Source: Cinnamomum chago (lineage: Eukaryota > Streptophyta > Magnoliopsida > Laurales > Lauraceae). From it: a stretch of 64,000 nucleotides of DNA. How positions within the stretch are numbered: the stretch's first letter is position 1; each line of letters opens with the position of its first letter. The translations under genes were made by a program, and so were the position numbers. The stretch spans positions 35,315,501 through 35,379,500 of the forward strand of contig CP142453.1 of NCBI GenBank assembly GCA_038049695.1, in the 5' to 3' direction. Below, piece after piece: positions 11,906 through 43,449 of the stretch. A model generated the notes under the pieces. The model was not told the origin of the DNA. It saw only the letters and a list, made by a program, of their open reading frames with translations, and searched no databases.

Positions 11906-12639
11906 CTAACTAAAAAAAAAACCAAATATTTAGGCATTATTACTGTACGAGCATACAAAATGCCAACAACGCATCATTAACCAAAGAAGTATGAGATTGC
12001 AAGGGGCTAAAAAGGGACACTCAGTGATCCTTAATAGGTGGGTGTTATATGGTATGGTTATTGGATTTTTATTTTTATTTTTATGAATTTTATCAAACAA
12101 CGAAAGAAAATAACCTAAATCACTAGTGGCTCGGGATGTGGGCACCATTTTAACAAAAAATTTATACAAATAAACAATACAAATAGCTGTGAGATTGTCT
12201 AACTTCTTCTATACCAACGTAAAAGGAAAACCATAAAAAATGAGATATTATATTCAATTTTTTCATGTAAAAATTCAAAATTAGGTATAAATGCACAAAC
12301 TTCTTAAATGAATATCAACAACCACTGTAAGTGCCTAAATATTACAGATTTGATTAGGCGAGTATGAAACTCGTAATACTGTTGTTCAGCTTCTCTTGGG
12401 GAGAGATCGAATGCCTGAGACCTGAAAGGAAAGGAAACAGAAGTTAGAGGCCCTAGCTGCAGTCAACCGAAGGCTCTCCGATGCCTAAGTTAGTACAATT
12501 ACTGAACAAATGATGATAGAGTGGAGGAGAAAGGCAAAGTTTGGACTATGTGTATACTTGTATTGCATCGTGTACCTCTTTGGGATCTTACCCTAGGAAT
12601 ACAATTATGACTCAGTACTCATCTCAGTTGATAGAGCCG

Positions 12640-12900
12640 AGCTGAAGATGATACCGAGATCGGGTATGAGAGCATCCTAGCACTGTTGTCGAGGTGCCTT
12701 AAATTGAAACCAAGACGAGCCTAGCTGGTATTTTTACCGAGGCTAGCTCAAGCTCGGTACAAAGCTGGCACCGTTGCTGAACTGGATGTATCTTGGCACT
12801 ATTGCCGAGTTGGATGCATAATGGCACTGTTGCCGAGCTGCAAACCGAGATCGAGATAAGCCAAGCCGGCACCGTTACCGAGACTAGTATAATCTCGCTA
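12640..12900. repeat. degenerate short repeats built on GGCACCGTTGCCGAGCTG
   Basis: Variants of GGCAC(C/T)(A/G)TTGCCGAG(C/T)TG followed by GATG recur around 12769, 12797 and 12827, with related GGCACCGTTACCGAG near 12870. Upstream copies are weaker. The stretch lies inside the MULE and shows no coding signature. Confidence 0.5.
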
Positions 12901-13066
12901 TTAGGAAAACGTCCCATTCAACCACTAAAATGAAATCAAAATGAGCAATAAAGTGAGTATAAAAGCCCATAGAAAGTACCTGACTTCAGTTGGAGACAAA
13001 GTGCAACTTTTGAGAAGGATAGTGTAAAAAGAGGACATATTCGAAGTTATATAAGGTGCGAAAAGA

Positions 13067-13109
13067 GACGATAGCATCACTCAATATTTCTTTGAGTGAT
13101 GCTATCGTC
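13067..13109. repeat. 18 bp perfect stem-loop near right MULE end
   Basis: GACGATAGCATCACTCAA at 13067-13084 is exactly complementary to TTGAGTGATGCTATCGTC at about 13092-13109, with a 7 nt loop. It lies about 125 bp inside the right end of the MULE. Confidence 0.85.
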
Positions 13110-13243
13110 AGTAGGAAAAAAAATTAAAAAAAAAAAAAAGAAATGTGGCGGGAAGATCCCATCAGTGTAGGAAATTTTGCCAAGTCCCTTCGGGATATAT
13201 GGCTGTATTTAGGGATTTTACCGGTAAAATCATATTTAATCTA

Positions 13244-14110
13244 TCTTTAGTACACACTCTGCTAAATAAATAGGCGTGAAGGTGAGTGTTAGTAACTGTG
13301 GCACGCCCATGTGGCACATGGGTTGCCCATTACAAAAGGTGGGATGTCCTCTTGCTTTGCTAAAAAAAAAAAATTATTGGACACAAAGTACATCTATATA
13401 ATGAGAGGATCGCATGACAGAAAAAGAAAATTATTCTGATTGTTCATGCATCCCTCGTTTCTCTCATTTTCTATGACATAATTTCTATTTGAAAATAAAA
13501 GAATAAAGTATTTCTTCAGCGGGAAATATTTTAAGTTTCCAAGGAAGGAGAGGTGTAAAATCCTTTTACTGTACAAAGCTACCCTTTTGCCAATTATTTC
13601 TTTAGCAGGAAGTTCCCAAGGAGAGTTATGTATATAGGTTTAGAAATCAAAATAGTGTAAAATCCTCTCATTGTACAGACATACCCTTATGCTATATTTT
13701 TTCACAAACAATTCAAAATCTCGGCCACCTAAAAAAACAGACTGAGAATTTTAAATTTCTCCATATAGGAATTCCATGAATTTTAGTGGAAAAAAAAAAA
13801 GGCCCTTGGGGTTGGGGCCCATTTGTTTGCATGAAATTGAATAAAAAAAATTCATGGTAGAATGGTTTGCAATAAAAAGACTATTGAAAGGGCTGAGAGA
13901 CGAAGAACATAAAGTGGAGACTGGAACTATACATGTCTATAATTTGAATTACTATCACCACATTTATTTGCGGTCACCTAAAATGTACTACATGACTTTA
14001 CCATATACTGTGGGTTGTCAATTGGCCCTCCTATGATAGTGCCCAGCCCGGTCCTCAAACCTGCAAAATCTGAGCTTTTCTTATTTCCTTGAAAAGCCAG
14101 AGGGACACGC
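13244..14110. other. intergenic, nothing recognised
   Basis: No gene or transposon ends recognised. Short A-runs and the phrase GTAAAATCCT recur (13555, 13658), without a clear element. Confidence 0.4.
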
Positions 14111-14113
14111 TTA

Positions 14114-14617
14114 GGGCACGTTTGTGTACATCTAATTTCCGTGGAAATTGGAAATTGCCACATCAGCAAAATCCATGGGTTTCAAATTCTTTGGAAAAGT
14201 TTTTCCGTGGAAGTCAAAATTTTATGTTTGGTGCAAAAAGGTTTTCCTCGATGAATTAGTGCTAATGTTGTTTGGTGCAGCTATGGATTTCTTTAGTGAA
14301 AACCATTTTTTAGTGAAAACTATTGGATGGGTGGGTTGATATGTGTGTGGGGTGGGTGGGGTTGGGAGGGGAAAAGGAAGAAAGAGGGTGGTTGGGTGGA
14401 GTGAGGGTGAGAGAGAGGAAATTGGGGGGTCGGTTTTCCGTGGAAATGGACTTCCCATACCCCCCCATAGGAAGTCTATTTCCATGGCTAGGAAGGAAAA
14501 TGCTGACGTGGCGAAAAAGCATTTCCGCGGAAAACTGCCGCACCAAACACATGAAAAAGAAGTTTTCCGTAGAAAACTACAACCTTTTCCGCGGAAATGG
14601 GCTACACAAACATGCCC
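14114..14617. mobile_element. PIF/Harbinger-type MITE (Tourist-like)
   Basis: The TIRs are GGGCACGTTTGTGTA at the left and GGGCATGTTTGTGTA at the right (complemented). The 3 bp TSD TTA stands at 14111-14113 and 14618-14620. Subterminal TTTCCGTGGAAA and TTTCCGCGGAAA palindromes and the phrase GTTTGGTGCA recur inside. The length is 504 bp with no gene. The same ends occur on the Harbinger element at 42890-47152. Confidence 0.88.
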
Positions 14618-14620
14618 TTA

Positions 14621-15120
14621 GACAAATTTGTGCAGGCCTACTTGAGGGATGGGCTTGGACAATGCCAAAAAGGCAGTCTTATTTCTTATCTATATATATA
14701 TTTATATATATATGCATTTATTTGAGCATGTGTGGGACTATTTGAGCATGATTCTAAAAATGTTCTTCTGATAAAGTTTTTCATATGATTCTTATGTGAT
14801 TTCATGTGTTTTGTGTAATTTTTATATAAAAAAAAGCCATGCATGATTCTTATCTCTCTCTCTCTCTCATAGATTTATCTACATAAATTGTTGTATATGT
14901 GGATTTATTTTAATATATATGTGGGTTTATTCATTATTAATCTTATGTGAATTCTTAATATTATAGAATCACTTCTCTTTCATCGTTGAGTCTAATGTTT
15001 AGCCTCATATTCAGCTTCAACTCCACTGAACCACCTCTTGGATGGTATAGCCTACAAAACAAACTGGCACAAAGCTCACAATGGCATGTTGTAGAAGAAA
15101 TTATGACCCCTTTTATATAT
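14621..15120. other. AT-rich spacer, nothing recognised
   Basis: Short AT and CT simple repeats (near 14690-14712 and 14853-14868), no gene. Confidence 0.4.
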
Positions 15121-15123
15121 ATA

Positions 15124-15493
15124 GGCTCACCTAAGCTCAAGCTTAGAAGAAAATTTCGTAAGCTCATGCATGTGGGGCCCACCTTTGGTCCATCCAAATG
15201 AATCAAACACGACCCACCCTAAATTGTACATATCTACCAACTTTCGGTCAAATCCGAATTTATTAGACCGTTGGATCGACTATGTATCGATCCAAATGAA
15301 CTATTGATCATTCAACTTTTGAGCTCATTTGGAGATGATAGAAATCACGGTTGGGGCTGATTTTTCTGTAGAGAAGAGGATCCCAGTGAGTCCTTGAAAT
15401 CCCCTCATCCTCATCCTCATGCGGATCCCCAAGTGGGCTCTACCACACACTTGAGCTTATCTTATCCTAAGCTTGAGCTTAGGAGAGCTGACC
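15124..15493. mobile_element. MITE copy 1 of a tandem pair
   Basis: It starts GGCTCACCTAAGCTCAAGC and ends with the inverse CTAAGCTTGAGCTTAGGAGAGC. It shares its whole length (TCCATCCAAATGA, CACGGTTGGGGCTGATTTTT, GATCCCAGTGAGTCCTTG) with the next copy. TATATA flanks suggest a TA-rich target. No coding content. Confidence 0.75.
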
Positions 15494-15508
15494 CTCTTTA
15501 TATATAGA

Positions 15509-15869
15509 AGCTCTCCTAAGTTCAAGCTTAGAAAAAAAATTCGTAAGCTCATACATGTGGGGCCCATCTTTGGTCCATCCAAATGAACCAAACACATGAC
15601 CCCTCTAAATTGCACTTGTCCACCAACTTTCGGTCAAATTTGAATTTATTAGACCGTTGGATCAACTATGTATCGATCCGAATAGACTATTGACCATTAA
15701 ACTTTTGAGCCCATATAAAGATGATATAAATCACGGTTGGGGCTGATTTTTTGTAGAGAATAGGATCCCAGTGAGTCCTTGAAATCCCCCCCCCCCCCCT
15801 GCGAGTCTCCAAGTGGGCCTCACTATACACTTGAGCTTACCTTATCCTAAGCTTGAGCTGAGAAGAGCT
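15509..15869. mobile_element. MITE copy 2 of the tandem pair
   Basis: Same family and orientation as the copy ending at 15493, separated by about 15 bp including TATATA. A C-run (15787-15800) replaces part of the CATCCT repeat of copy 1. Ends are AGCTCTCCTAAGTTCAAGC and the inverse at the right. Confidence 0.75.
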
Positions 15870-16206
15870 GGCCCCTTATATATATATAATTCATTTATTT
15901 ACTTAATCCATATGAATTCAATATAATACGTTTTATCAAGGGCCTAAAATTGATGGATTAAAAGATAAGGTTGAACCAAGCAATCAAATAGTCTTCTCTT
16001 GGATGGTAGATAATTGCCTAGCCATCACCCTATTAAAATCAAACTAGCACGAAAGCCTGCACCATGCATGGGGTGAAAACTTTATGCATATTAAATAATA
16101 AATTATTGTTAAAATTAAGTATTAATTAACAAAACATGATTTAATTCAATGATATAACACTTACATAGTCATCAAAATATAAATATATATTATAAAATAG
16201 TTGATA

Positions 16207-16208
16207 AA

Positions 16209-16249
<41 letters not shown>

Positions 16250-16329
16250 AAGAGAGAGATGGGAGATGCTCCTATGAGAGATATTTCTCACCTTATATGA
16301 GAGAAAAGGTGGGGGCTATCTCTCTCTCT

Positions 16330-16386
<57 letters not shown>
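16207..16386. repeat. compound microsatellites (AT)n(AG)n and (CT)n(CA)n(TA)n
   Basis: Two compound tracts, about 16208-16258 and 16318-16382, separated by a short unique segment. The second ends in about 20 TA dinucleotides. Confidence 0.95.
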
Positions 16387-16387
<1 letters not shown>

Positions 16388-16399
16388 TTAAATATGGCC

Positions 16400-18390
16400 A
16401 AATGCGTTGACTAAGGTGCTTACGGGCTGGGTCAACCCAGGCACAATCTGGCTGAGCCTGTTTTGCCTAGGGCTTGAAAATATAATATTGGGCCCCTTAA
16501 TATTTAGGCCGGGTTTCAATTAAGTGATAGAGAGCCCAGAGCCCAAAGCCATGCCTACCTGGCCCTAATAAGAAGTTAGTGACAACTTGTCCAAACAATT
16601 GCTAGAAAGCCCATGTGCAGCTCGATTGACTAAATGAGCAGACCTGAGACTAACAAAAAAAGCAGAGTGTCAGGCTTGGGCTGGATAAGGGCCTATGTTT
16701 CTCACATCAAGCCGGGCCTAGAATGCCCCAGCCCGATAAACTCAAGACTGACTTTGGGTAAAGAAATTCAAGACTTCCGGGCAGCACTGTGAAGGGGTAA
16801 GCCTTTACCCTACCCTCACATTTGCAGACTGGGCTTAAACCCACAGAAAGCCCTCAACATTTTGGAGGGGCATACAATTCTAGGCCCTTACCCTACCAAG
16901 AGCAAGGGCCAGACCAGGGCCTACAAAAAATAAATTATTATCTTCTTGTTTTCATAATATATATATATATATATATATTAACACAAGAACCCGTACTCTA
17001 TCCATACAATTAAAACCAAATACAATTGCACAACAGTAAATTTTTTGAAAGAAAATAAAAGAAGAATACCTATGACTGTACCTATTTTCACAATTAAGAG
17101 AGGTAGAATAGAAAGAAAATAGGAGAAACAAAGTAAAAAAAATAGAAAAATATGTAGAAATGGGAATACGAGATGTGAGTAGAAAGAAACTTTTGCAAAA
17201 ACTAAAAAGGAAAAATGGGGAAGTTACGAGAGAGACATGGGTAGTTACATGGATAGTGAAGAATGGGTAGTTATATGAGATTATTAGTGTTGCATTGGAT
17301 AAGAAGTGGGCAGTTACAAGAAATAAGAGCGAAGGGAATAACTTACAGTCAAAATCAGAAGAGAATGTCAAAATTATATTGAAAACCTCTCAGCTTAATA
17401 TAGTATAATAGTTCTTTCATCTATAAATAAGATAAAAATAGGAGTAACGCCAAGAAACATCTACTATAGCTAATCTGTATATGAATAACAGTGTTTGGCA
17501 AATTCATGATTTGAATGATCAAACCATCAATCCAATCAGGAAATCGACAATCTAGATGATCAAACCATCAGCAAACAAATCAAGAGCACAAGAAATAAAA
17601 TGGCATGCAAACAAAGAAAGTCATCTACAAGCATGCCCCAAAAGAACCAACTTTCCATCTAAAACCATTAAGAAATTGTTAACATCCAAATTGTGATAAG
17701 CTTGAGTGTATTCTCTGATTTCCATATAGAAAAGTGCATCACTAGAGACATCTCATTCATTGGAAGAACTTTCAATCAAGTTGATGCTTAAGCAAAGCAT
17801 TTATTTATATATTCTCAAGAAAAATCAAGTCAGATGGTTGAGCTCTTAGATTCATGAATTCTACTTTTCCTATAGTGGAACTAATTCTTTAAGTGTTCAT
17901 AAACATTTTTCATTGAAAAACAACGTAAGAAAAATAAATAAAATAAAAACCATTGAGAAATTGTACACCAAGAAACATAGCATCAGTTCCACCTGATTGT
18001 ATTGGATATTAAACACTAAGAATCTTTACTAAAATTTAAAGCCAAAATTTTTACAAGAATCTAGCTAATATTCAAATAATTATGAAAAAATTGAACACTT
18101 CTATTATATTAAGCTATGAACTCTTTTTAAACACTACTGAACACTCAAGCAGCTATGTACCAACATGGACTAAGTCCACAATCTAACTTCAGCTATACAT
18201 TAAGCTTCAAGAGCTCATACAGGTTTTAGAATCAATGTATGTTTTACTTGGGCTTGAAGACTGGAAATCTCAGCAATGGCTACTTCACAGTTTGTGAGTT
18301 TTCAGCAATAGATAACATATATCTTAGATATAGAAAGTACATAAAACGCACGCGCGCGCACACCCAAAAAAAAAATGTAGTTAGGAGTCA
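16400..18390. other. intergenic, nothing firmly recognised
   Basis: GC-richer segment (16420-16930) with repeated GGGC/GCCC phrases, similar in style to 19110-19290, then AT-rich sequence with an (AT)n tract at 16957-16978. No coding signature or clear ends. Confidence 0.4.
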
Positions 18391-18500
18391 CTTGGAAAGG
18401 CCTGCAACTACGATCAACTTAGTGTTTTTTTAAAATAACATTACCTAGTTATTTTTTTAAAATTGTTGAAACTTGGAAAGGCCTGCAACTACGATCAACT
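18391..18500. repeat. 29 bp direct repeat, 81 bp apart
   Basis: CTTGGAAAGGCCTGCAACTA and the following CGATCAACT occur identically at 18391-18419 and 18472-18500, separated by 52 bp of A/T-rich sequence. It lies just left of the foldback element. Confidence 0.9.
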
Positions 18501-18512
18501 GGTCACTGATAG

Positions 18513-19096
18513 AATATACGGATTTATTCATGTGAGCACTATATGAGAACTTTCCGTGGGGCCCAACTGTGGGTCCCATTTGGGGATGGGACCAAAGGGG
18601 ATGGAAAGATCTATGTGAGACTACCCCAAGTATCAAGTTTGACCCCAACCCCATGCCCCTAAACCCCTACATCCGTAATCCACAAGTTTAGTAGCTTCAT
18701 ATTCAAAAAAAAGATCCAGCCCTCGATCCAACTGTTCAGTCCATTCGGATGTGTGCTAATCCTTGGGATTAGTGACTACCAGGTGGGTCCTTATTTGTGC
18801 ATGGTTTGGATGGGTTGCTAATTGGGATTAGTGACTACCGGGGGTCCCTATTTGTGCATGGTTTGGATGGGTTGCTAAGTGGGCCCCACCAATAGTTCTC
18901 ACGGAAGCATGGTGAGAATTAGTTCCAACTACCGTTGGATTGAGGGTTGAATCTTTTTTTGAATACAAAGCCATTAAACTTGTGGGCCACGGATGAAGGG
19001 GTTAGGGGCATGGGGTTGGGGTCAGACTTGATACTTGGGGTGGTCTCACATAGATCTTTTCATCCCCCTTGGTAGGTGAGAACTAAATCCATATTA
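18513..19096. mobile_element. foldback (long inverted repeat) element
   Basis: Arms of about 150 bp are inverted copies. The left arm runs from about 18593 (GGGGATGGAAAGATCTATG, then CCCCAAGTATCAAG) to 18735; the right arm is its near complement from about 18938 (GTTGGATTGAGGGTTGAATC) to 19075. The centre has two copies of GGGATTAGTGACTACC and TTTGTGCATGGTTTGGATGG. Outer borders are approximate (GGATTTA-type ends near 18513 and 19096). No TSD and no coding potential. Confidence 0.75.
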
Positions 19097-19289
19097 TATA
19101 TATAGAGAGAGAGAGAGAGATGGCAGGCCGGGCTACGCTGAGTTGAATCAAGCCCTAGCTCAGCCCTCAAAGTTGCAGCTTTCCAAAATTATGTCATCCC
19201 CTACTCTCAGGCGTTGAGGCAAAAAGAAAAAGCCCTCACTGAGCTTTTGCAGGCCGGGCCCCCTTATCCAAGGGCTGAATTGACAGCCC

Positions 19290-19618
19290 TGTAAGAAACC
19301 ATATACCAACCCAAAAGCTTAAGCTAATAGGTGGAAGGCCCATACAGGTATATTAAGATATGTCAAGCCTATTACTTAGGCGATGTGGGATGTGGGACTT
19401 TCCAACACTCCCACTCACGTGCAAGCCCAACAGATTTCATGGACGGGCCTGTCACGTGGGCTACACAAGAACACCGGGATCGAAACCCGCTCTGATACCA
19501 TGTAATAAACCATATACCAACCCAAAAGCTTAAGCTAATAGGTGGAAGGCCCATACAGGTATATTAAGATATGTCAAGCCTATTACTTAGGCGATGTGAG
19601 ATGTGGGACTTTCCAACA
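19290..19618 (-). mobile_element. TRIM retrotransposon, complete, 329 bp
   Basis: Two 118 bp LTRs (19290-19407 and 19501-19618) differ at two positions and have the ends TGTTGGAAAGTCC...TACA on -. Next to the right LTR, on -, lies the primer-binding site TGGTATCAGAGCGGG (from 19500 down), matching initiator-Met tRNA. A purine stretch GTGAGTGGGAG precedes the other LTR. The 5 bp TSD AGCCC is at 19285-19289 and 19619-19623. The internal part is only 93 bp and carries no gene, as is typical of TRIMs, which move using proteins of other retrotransposons. Confidence 0.93.
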
Positions 19619-19887
19619 AGCCCTACTTCTGAGTGTGGAACATTCCACAAGAAGCTCAAATTAAAGCAAGAAAAATCACATCAAAAGGAACATCTTTACT
19701 CATAAACACAAATTCAGTACAGAAAACAAATTTAACTCTTTTCTGGAATGGCTTACTTGATGACTGACTGCATCTTTAGAATTTCAGCTTAAAACATCAA
19801 CATACTGACAGGTATCCTAGAAGAATAATCTCTGCCAAAAATCAAAGAATTCCTGTTTTGATTTGCAAAGAGTTCATTGGTGAACAT

Positions 19888-19939
19888 CTGATATTTCAAA
19901 CGTACCTCCATCATCCGTGAAGCTCGTTTGAAATATCAG
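19888..19939 (-). other. 15 bp perfect stem-loop in the predicted RIBA 3' UTR
   Basis: CTGATATTTCAAACG at 19888-19902 pairs exactly with CGTTTGAAATATCAG at 19925-19939 around a 22 nt loop. On the - strand this lies about 130-185 nt after the RIBA stop codon, so it would be in the transcript if polyadenylation is further downstream. No known element recognised. Confidence 0.6.
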
Positions 19940-20070
19940 CAAACTAAGTGCTAACTTAGTTTTCCGTCTGAAACCTGAAGTAAACCAAATTCTAAATCAT
20001 GTCAGAAATAATTTTTATATGATGATATGTATATCTAAGAATGTCCACAGTTGAACCTGGTGCAGACATG

Positions 20071-40251
<20,181 letters not shown>

Positions 40252-40342
40252 GAAAAACTCTTGAAACTGTTTACTTAATGGAATGAAGAGAATGCTCCTA
40301 AATCTTGAAATTTGTAAATGAGGACTGAGGAGCCCTGGTACT

Positions 40343-40351
40343 CTATTTATA
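40343..40351 (-). promoter_or_regulatory. TATA box of RIBA
   Basis: TATAAATAG on - at 40351-40343, giving an expected transcription start near 40315 and a 5' UTR of about 65 nt to the proposed ATG. Confidence 0.45.
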
Positions 40352-40359
40352 AAGTGGAC

Positions 40360-42740
40360 AAATGGCATTTTCATATTTCTCCAAAGAAACTTGTAACTTT
40401 ATTGGGACACCAGTATCCATCGAACTGGCACAACTTGTAACAGTGGGCTGTGTGGCTTATTTCAAGACTTCACATGATCTTGTCTTCCTTTGTTCTTCTA
40501 ACGAGGAGTTTCTAGAATGCTTCAGGGCTTTCAATGACACTTGGTCCACTCTAATACTTTCCCCAATGGCTCAATCACATAATTCTAAGCGCAAGTTGCT
40601 GTGACCTGTGAGATTTATATTAAAACTGGTGCACCCTTAAACATTGTACCATTTCTCCTCGCCCGTCTGTTTCATGTAATTGAGTTCCTAGGAATTCTAA
40701 GACTTGTATTTCTAAAAGTGGTTTAAAATGAAGAAACAAAGGTGAATATCCTAAAATGACGATTCAAATAACCTCCATGTAATAGAAAATGAATCTAAGG
40801 GAGATGGGAAACGAATACCCAGCCCTCACCCTAGTAATTCTAGTCCTAGGAATGTCAAAGTCCCATCTAAATCTCTACTTTGTATCCTTCACCCATTTAC
40901 AACTGTACTTGATATCCTTCACACATTCAATTTCAAAATTTCTTTCCTCTGGGACTTCAATGCTCCTAATTGTCCCCTTCAGATCATATCAGATCTCATG
41001 GAATGAGGCTGTTACTTTGAAGAGCTCTAAGGCATTGTTGGTTTCACTTGAAAGCTAGTATTTCAGTATCTTTGGTTGTAAATAGCTTACGCTTGACATT
41101 ATTTTCATAGTACATTTTAATGGTCTGCCCCTTCAATCAATTACTAAGAATGGGAGAACAAAAGCCATATAAGATGAGAATTCCTTGCAAACACACAAAC
41201 ACAACACACAAATTCCATCGTTGGTGGAAAAGAACAGTTAGAACCCAAAACCCCAAACAAACAGAAAATCAAAACCCATATGCGTTTTATACGCGACAAG
41301 GGCTTGTAGCTCAATTGGAAGGTGTTCAATGTCACAAGAGAGAGCGCTTACTGTAAAAGGAAGAGATCTGTTGTGTGGCCAGAAAAGCTGATGGAAGCCA
41401 TCTCTCGCGCAAGTAGGGATGAATCAGGAATCTTAAGTCGGGATTCTCAAAAGCATATATTTCTTATAAGAAGAAACTTCTTCGGATTCACTTTTACCTG
41501 GAATTTTTTTTTTTTTTTTTTTTTTTTGGTAGTTTCGATTCCAATCTCTTGATAGGAAAATCACTCGAGAATATTTGGTCCGAGTAAATACGTTAGGGCA
41601 TGTATAGTAAATGTTTGGTGAAAAAAATGATAAAATGTTATTATTTTCTAATTCAAGTATGCTGAAAACTGAGAATGTAACGAAACCGCGGCAACCTGCA
41701 CGTCGTCTAATCACTAGCTTGTTTGGTAATTCTAATTGCACGAGTCAAGTAACATAAAGTCCCATTTCTCAAAAAAAAAAATTTCAAAAAACATTTTAAT
41801 TCAAATTTTTCCTCACATTTTCAAAAAAAAAGTTAAAAAGTAACCTCATTTTCCCACTAAAAGATAAAAAAACTCAACTTTTTAATGAAAAAATTAAAAA
41901 GTTTCCATCACAAACAACTAAAAAAAACATCATCATAACTCATTTATATTTTATTATTTCTTCAAAATAGCATTTACTCCACTCAACTCTACAAGTAAAG
42001 CCTCCAAATAGGCGTAGATCTTTGACAATTTCACATGGGATAAAACATGAATAAATGATTTACATTTGAAACATTTTGAGGGGTTTTACCCCAAAGTCCA
42101 CGTTCCGCTAGGTGATAATAGCAAAACCCCTGAAATGCATGGGACCATGAATCCACCAAATGCACATACTAATATGAATTATTTTTAATAAATTTATTAA
42201 TTTGTAAACTTGTGAGTCTTTTTTGTTGCTAATTGGATCTTTATGTTTTTTTCCAGATGTTTTATTCTTTAGGTGAGGTGCAAATGGAGTTTGAGGAAGA
42301 TCGGGCACGTGTAGAAAAAAAATAAAAGACATATTCACAATAAAACAAAAGAATATAGTAAGTAGATTTAATTTGAATAACATGGGTTCACAATATACAC
42401 ATTCGTATGAATTATACAAATTAAAAGACACTGAATTCAACTTTCAAAACTGTTGCATTAACATCTAGAAATCCAAAATATGTACAAATTAGGACACATA
42501 CAATATCAAACAAAATATTCATATCGAGTATTTGAAACTCCATCTTTCAAATGCAAAACTTTCAAGTGCTTCGTGTTGAACCTGTAGGCATATAAAACCT
42601 ATTTTAATAATTAATAAAGTATTATGTCAATGGTAAATAATCCATTGAAACTATCCCAATAGTCATCATAAGAGGACATTTTTACCTGGAATATGGAGAT
42701 CGACTTTCACATGTTGTTGTTGTTGTTCAATCCATCATCT
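40360..42740. other. region upstream of RIBA, nothing recognised
   Basis: No gene. A tRNA-A-box-like CTTGTAGCTCAATTGG occurs at 41303 and a T-run at 41501-41527, but no B-box or TSD ties them into a SINE. The segment contains the presumptive RIBA promoter at its left end. Confidence 0.4.
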
Positions 42741-42904
42741 AAATCTTCCAAAACCTTTATATATATTAAAGCAAAGGAGGAGGTGGGCTGTGAGGGGTGC
42801 CACCTTAGCAACCACATGAGTTCTCCTTTCAGAAAAATCAATTATAAAAAAATCACTTGGAAAATAGGGAGGAAAAGCCTTCCACATTCGGGCATGTTTG
42901 TGTA

Positions 42905-42926
42905 ACACTTTTCCGCGGAAAAGTGT
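42905..42926. repeat. 22 bp perfect palindrome in Harbinger left end
   Basis: Two exact half-sites ACACTTTTCCG and CGGAAAAGTGT meet at the centre; a second TTTTCCGCGGAAAA follows at 42930-42943. Confidence 0.9.
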
Positions 42927-43261
42927 GTGATTTTCCGCGGAAAACCCAATTTTCCTATGTTTGGTGCAGAGAAATTCCATGGAAACAGTTTCCATCCTAG
43001 TCAGCCTTTTCTTTGAAAAGTGAGGAAATGAATTTCCCATGGGGGGTATAGGAATTGCTTTTCCACATAAAACTCATGATAAGTATTTAAGATCATTTCC
43101 ACATTGTTTTCTCTACCCCAACCAAACCCTATTTTCGTTCTTCACTCCCTGGAGCAGATCGATCTTCGTCATCCACAAGAAACCTGTCTGGAGTCGCCGA
43201 TCTACACCAGGTATGCTCTTCTCCCTCCCCCCCCGGTCTGTCTCTCTCTCACCTCCCCTGC

Positions 43262-43449
43262 TGTGAGCTCTCTTTTCAACATATGTGGTAACAAAGGAAG
43301 CAAGCATAGTACCTTGAGGGAGATGGGCAAAGTGGGTTCCCACAATGGAGGGACCTACTGTGAGCTCTCTTTTCAACATCTATGGTAACAAAGGAAGCAA
43401 GCATAGTACTTTGAGGGAGATGGGTAAAGTGGGTTCCCACAATGGAGGG
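43262..43449. repeat. tandem duplication, period 97 bp
   Basis: Two copies of TGTGAGCTCTCTTTTCAACA ... CACAATGGAGGGA differing at a few positions, inside the Harbinger element. Confidence 0.92.

Larger units (their letters stand above)
10199..13234. mobile_element. 3.0 kb Mutator-like element with ~105 bp TIRs and 9 bp TSD
   Basis: The TIRs align well: GAGGATTTTACTGGTAAAATC at the left and TATGATTTTACCGGTAAAATC at the right (complemented), continuing through a shared ATATCCCGAAGGG, GGCAAAAT and a T-run. The target duplication TTTAATCTA is identical at 10190-10198 and 13235-13243; 9 bp is the MULE hallmark. The only transposase trace is an N-terminal fragment on - (about 11290-11905), so this is a non-autonomous deletion derivative. 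It belongs to the same broad group as the 1-8040 element, because the PB1-like region matches (FHYDGEF, GGRQKMR). Confidence 0.88.

Noticed and set aside
14222..14745. Several open frames around 14.2-14.7 kb
   Set aside because: They lie in the Harbinger MITE and its GT/GA-rich interior; no domain.
41303..41527. CTTGTAGCTCAATTGG plus a later T-run as another SINE
   Set aside because: No B-box, and the T-run is on the wrong side for a + strand element; no duplication found.
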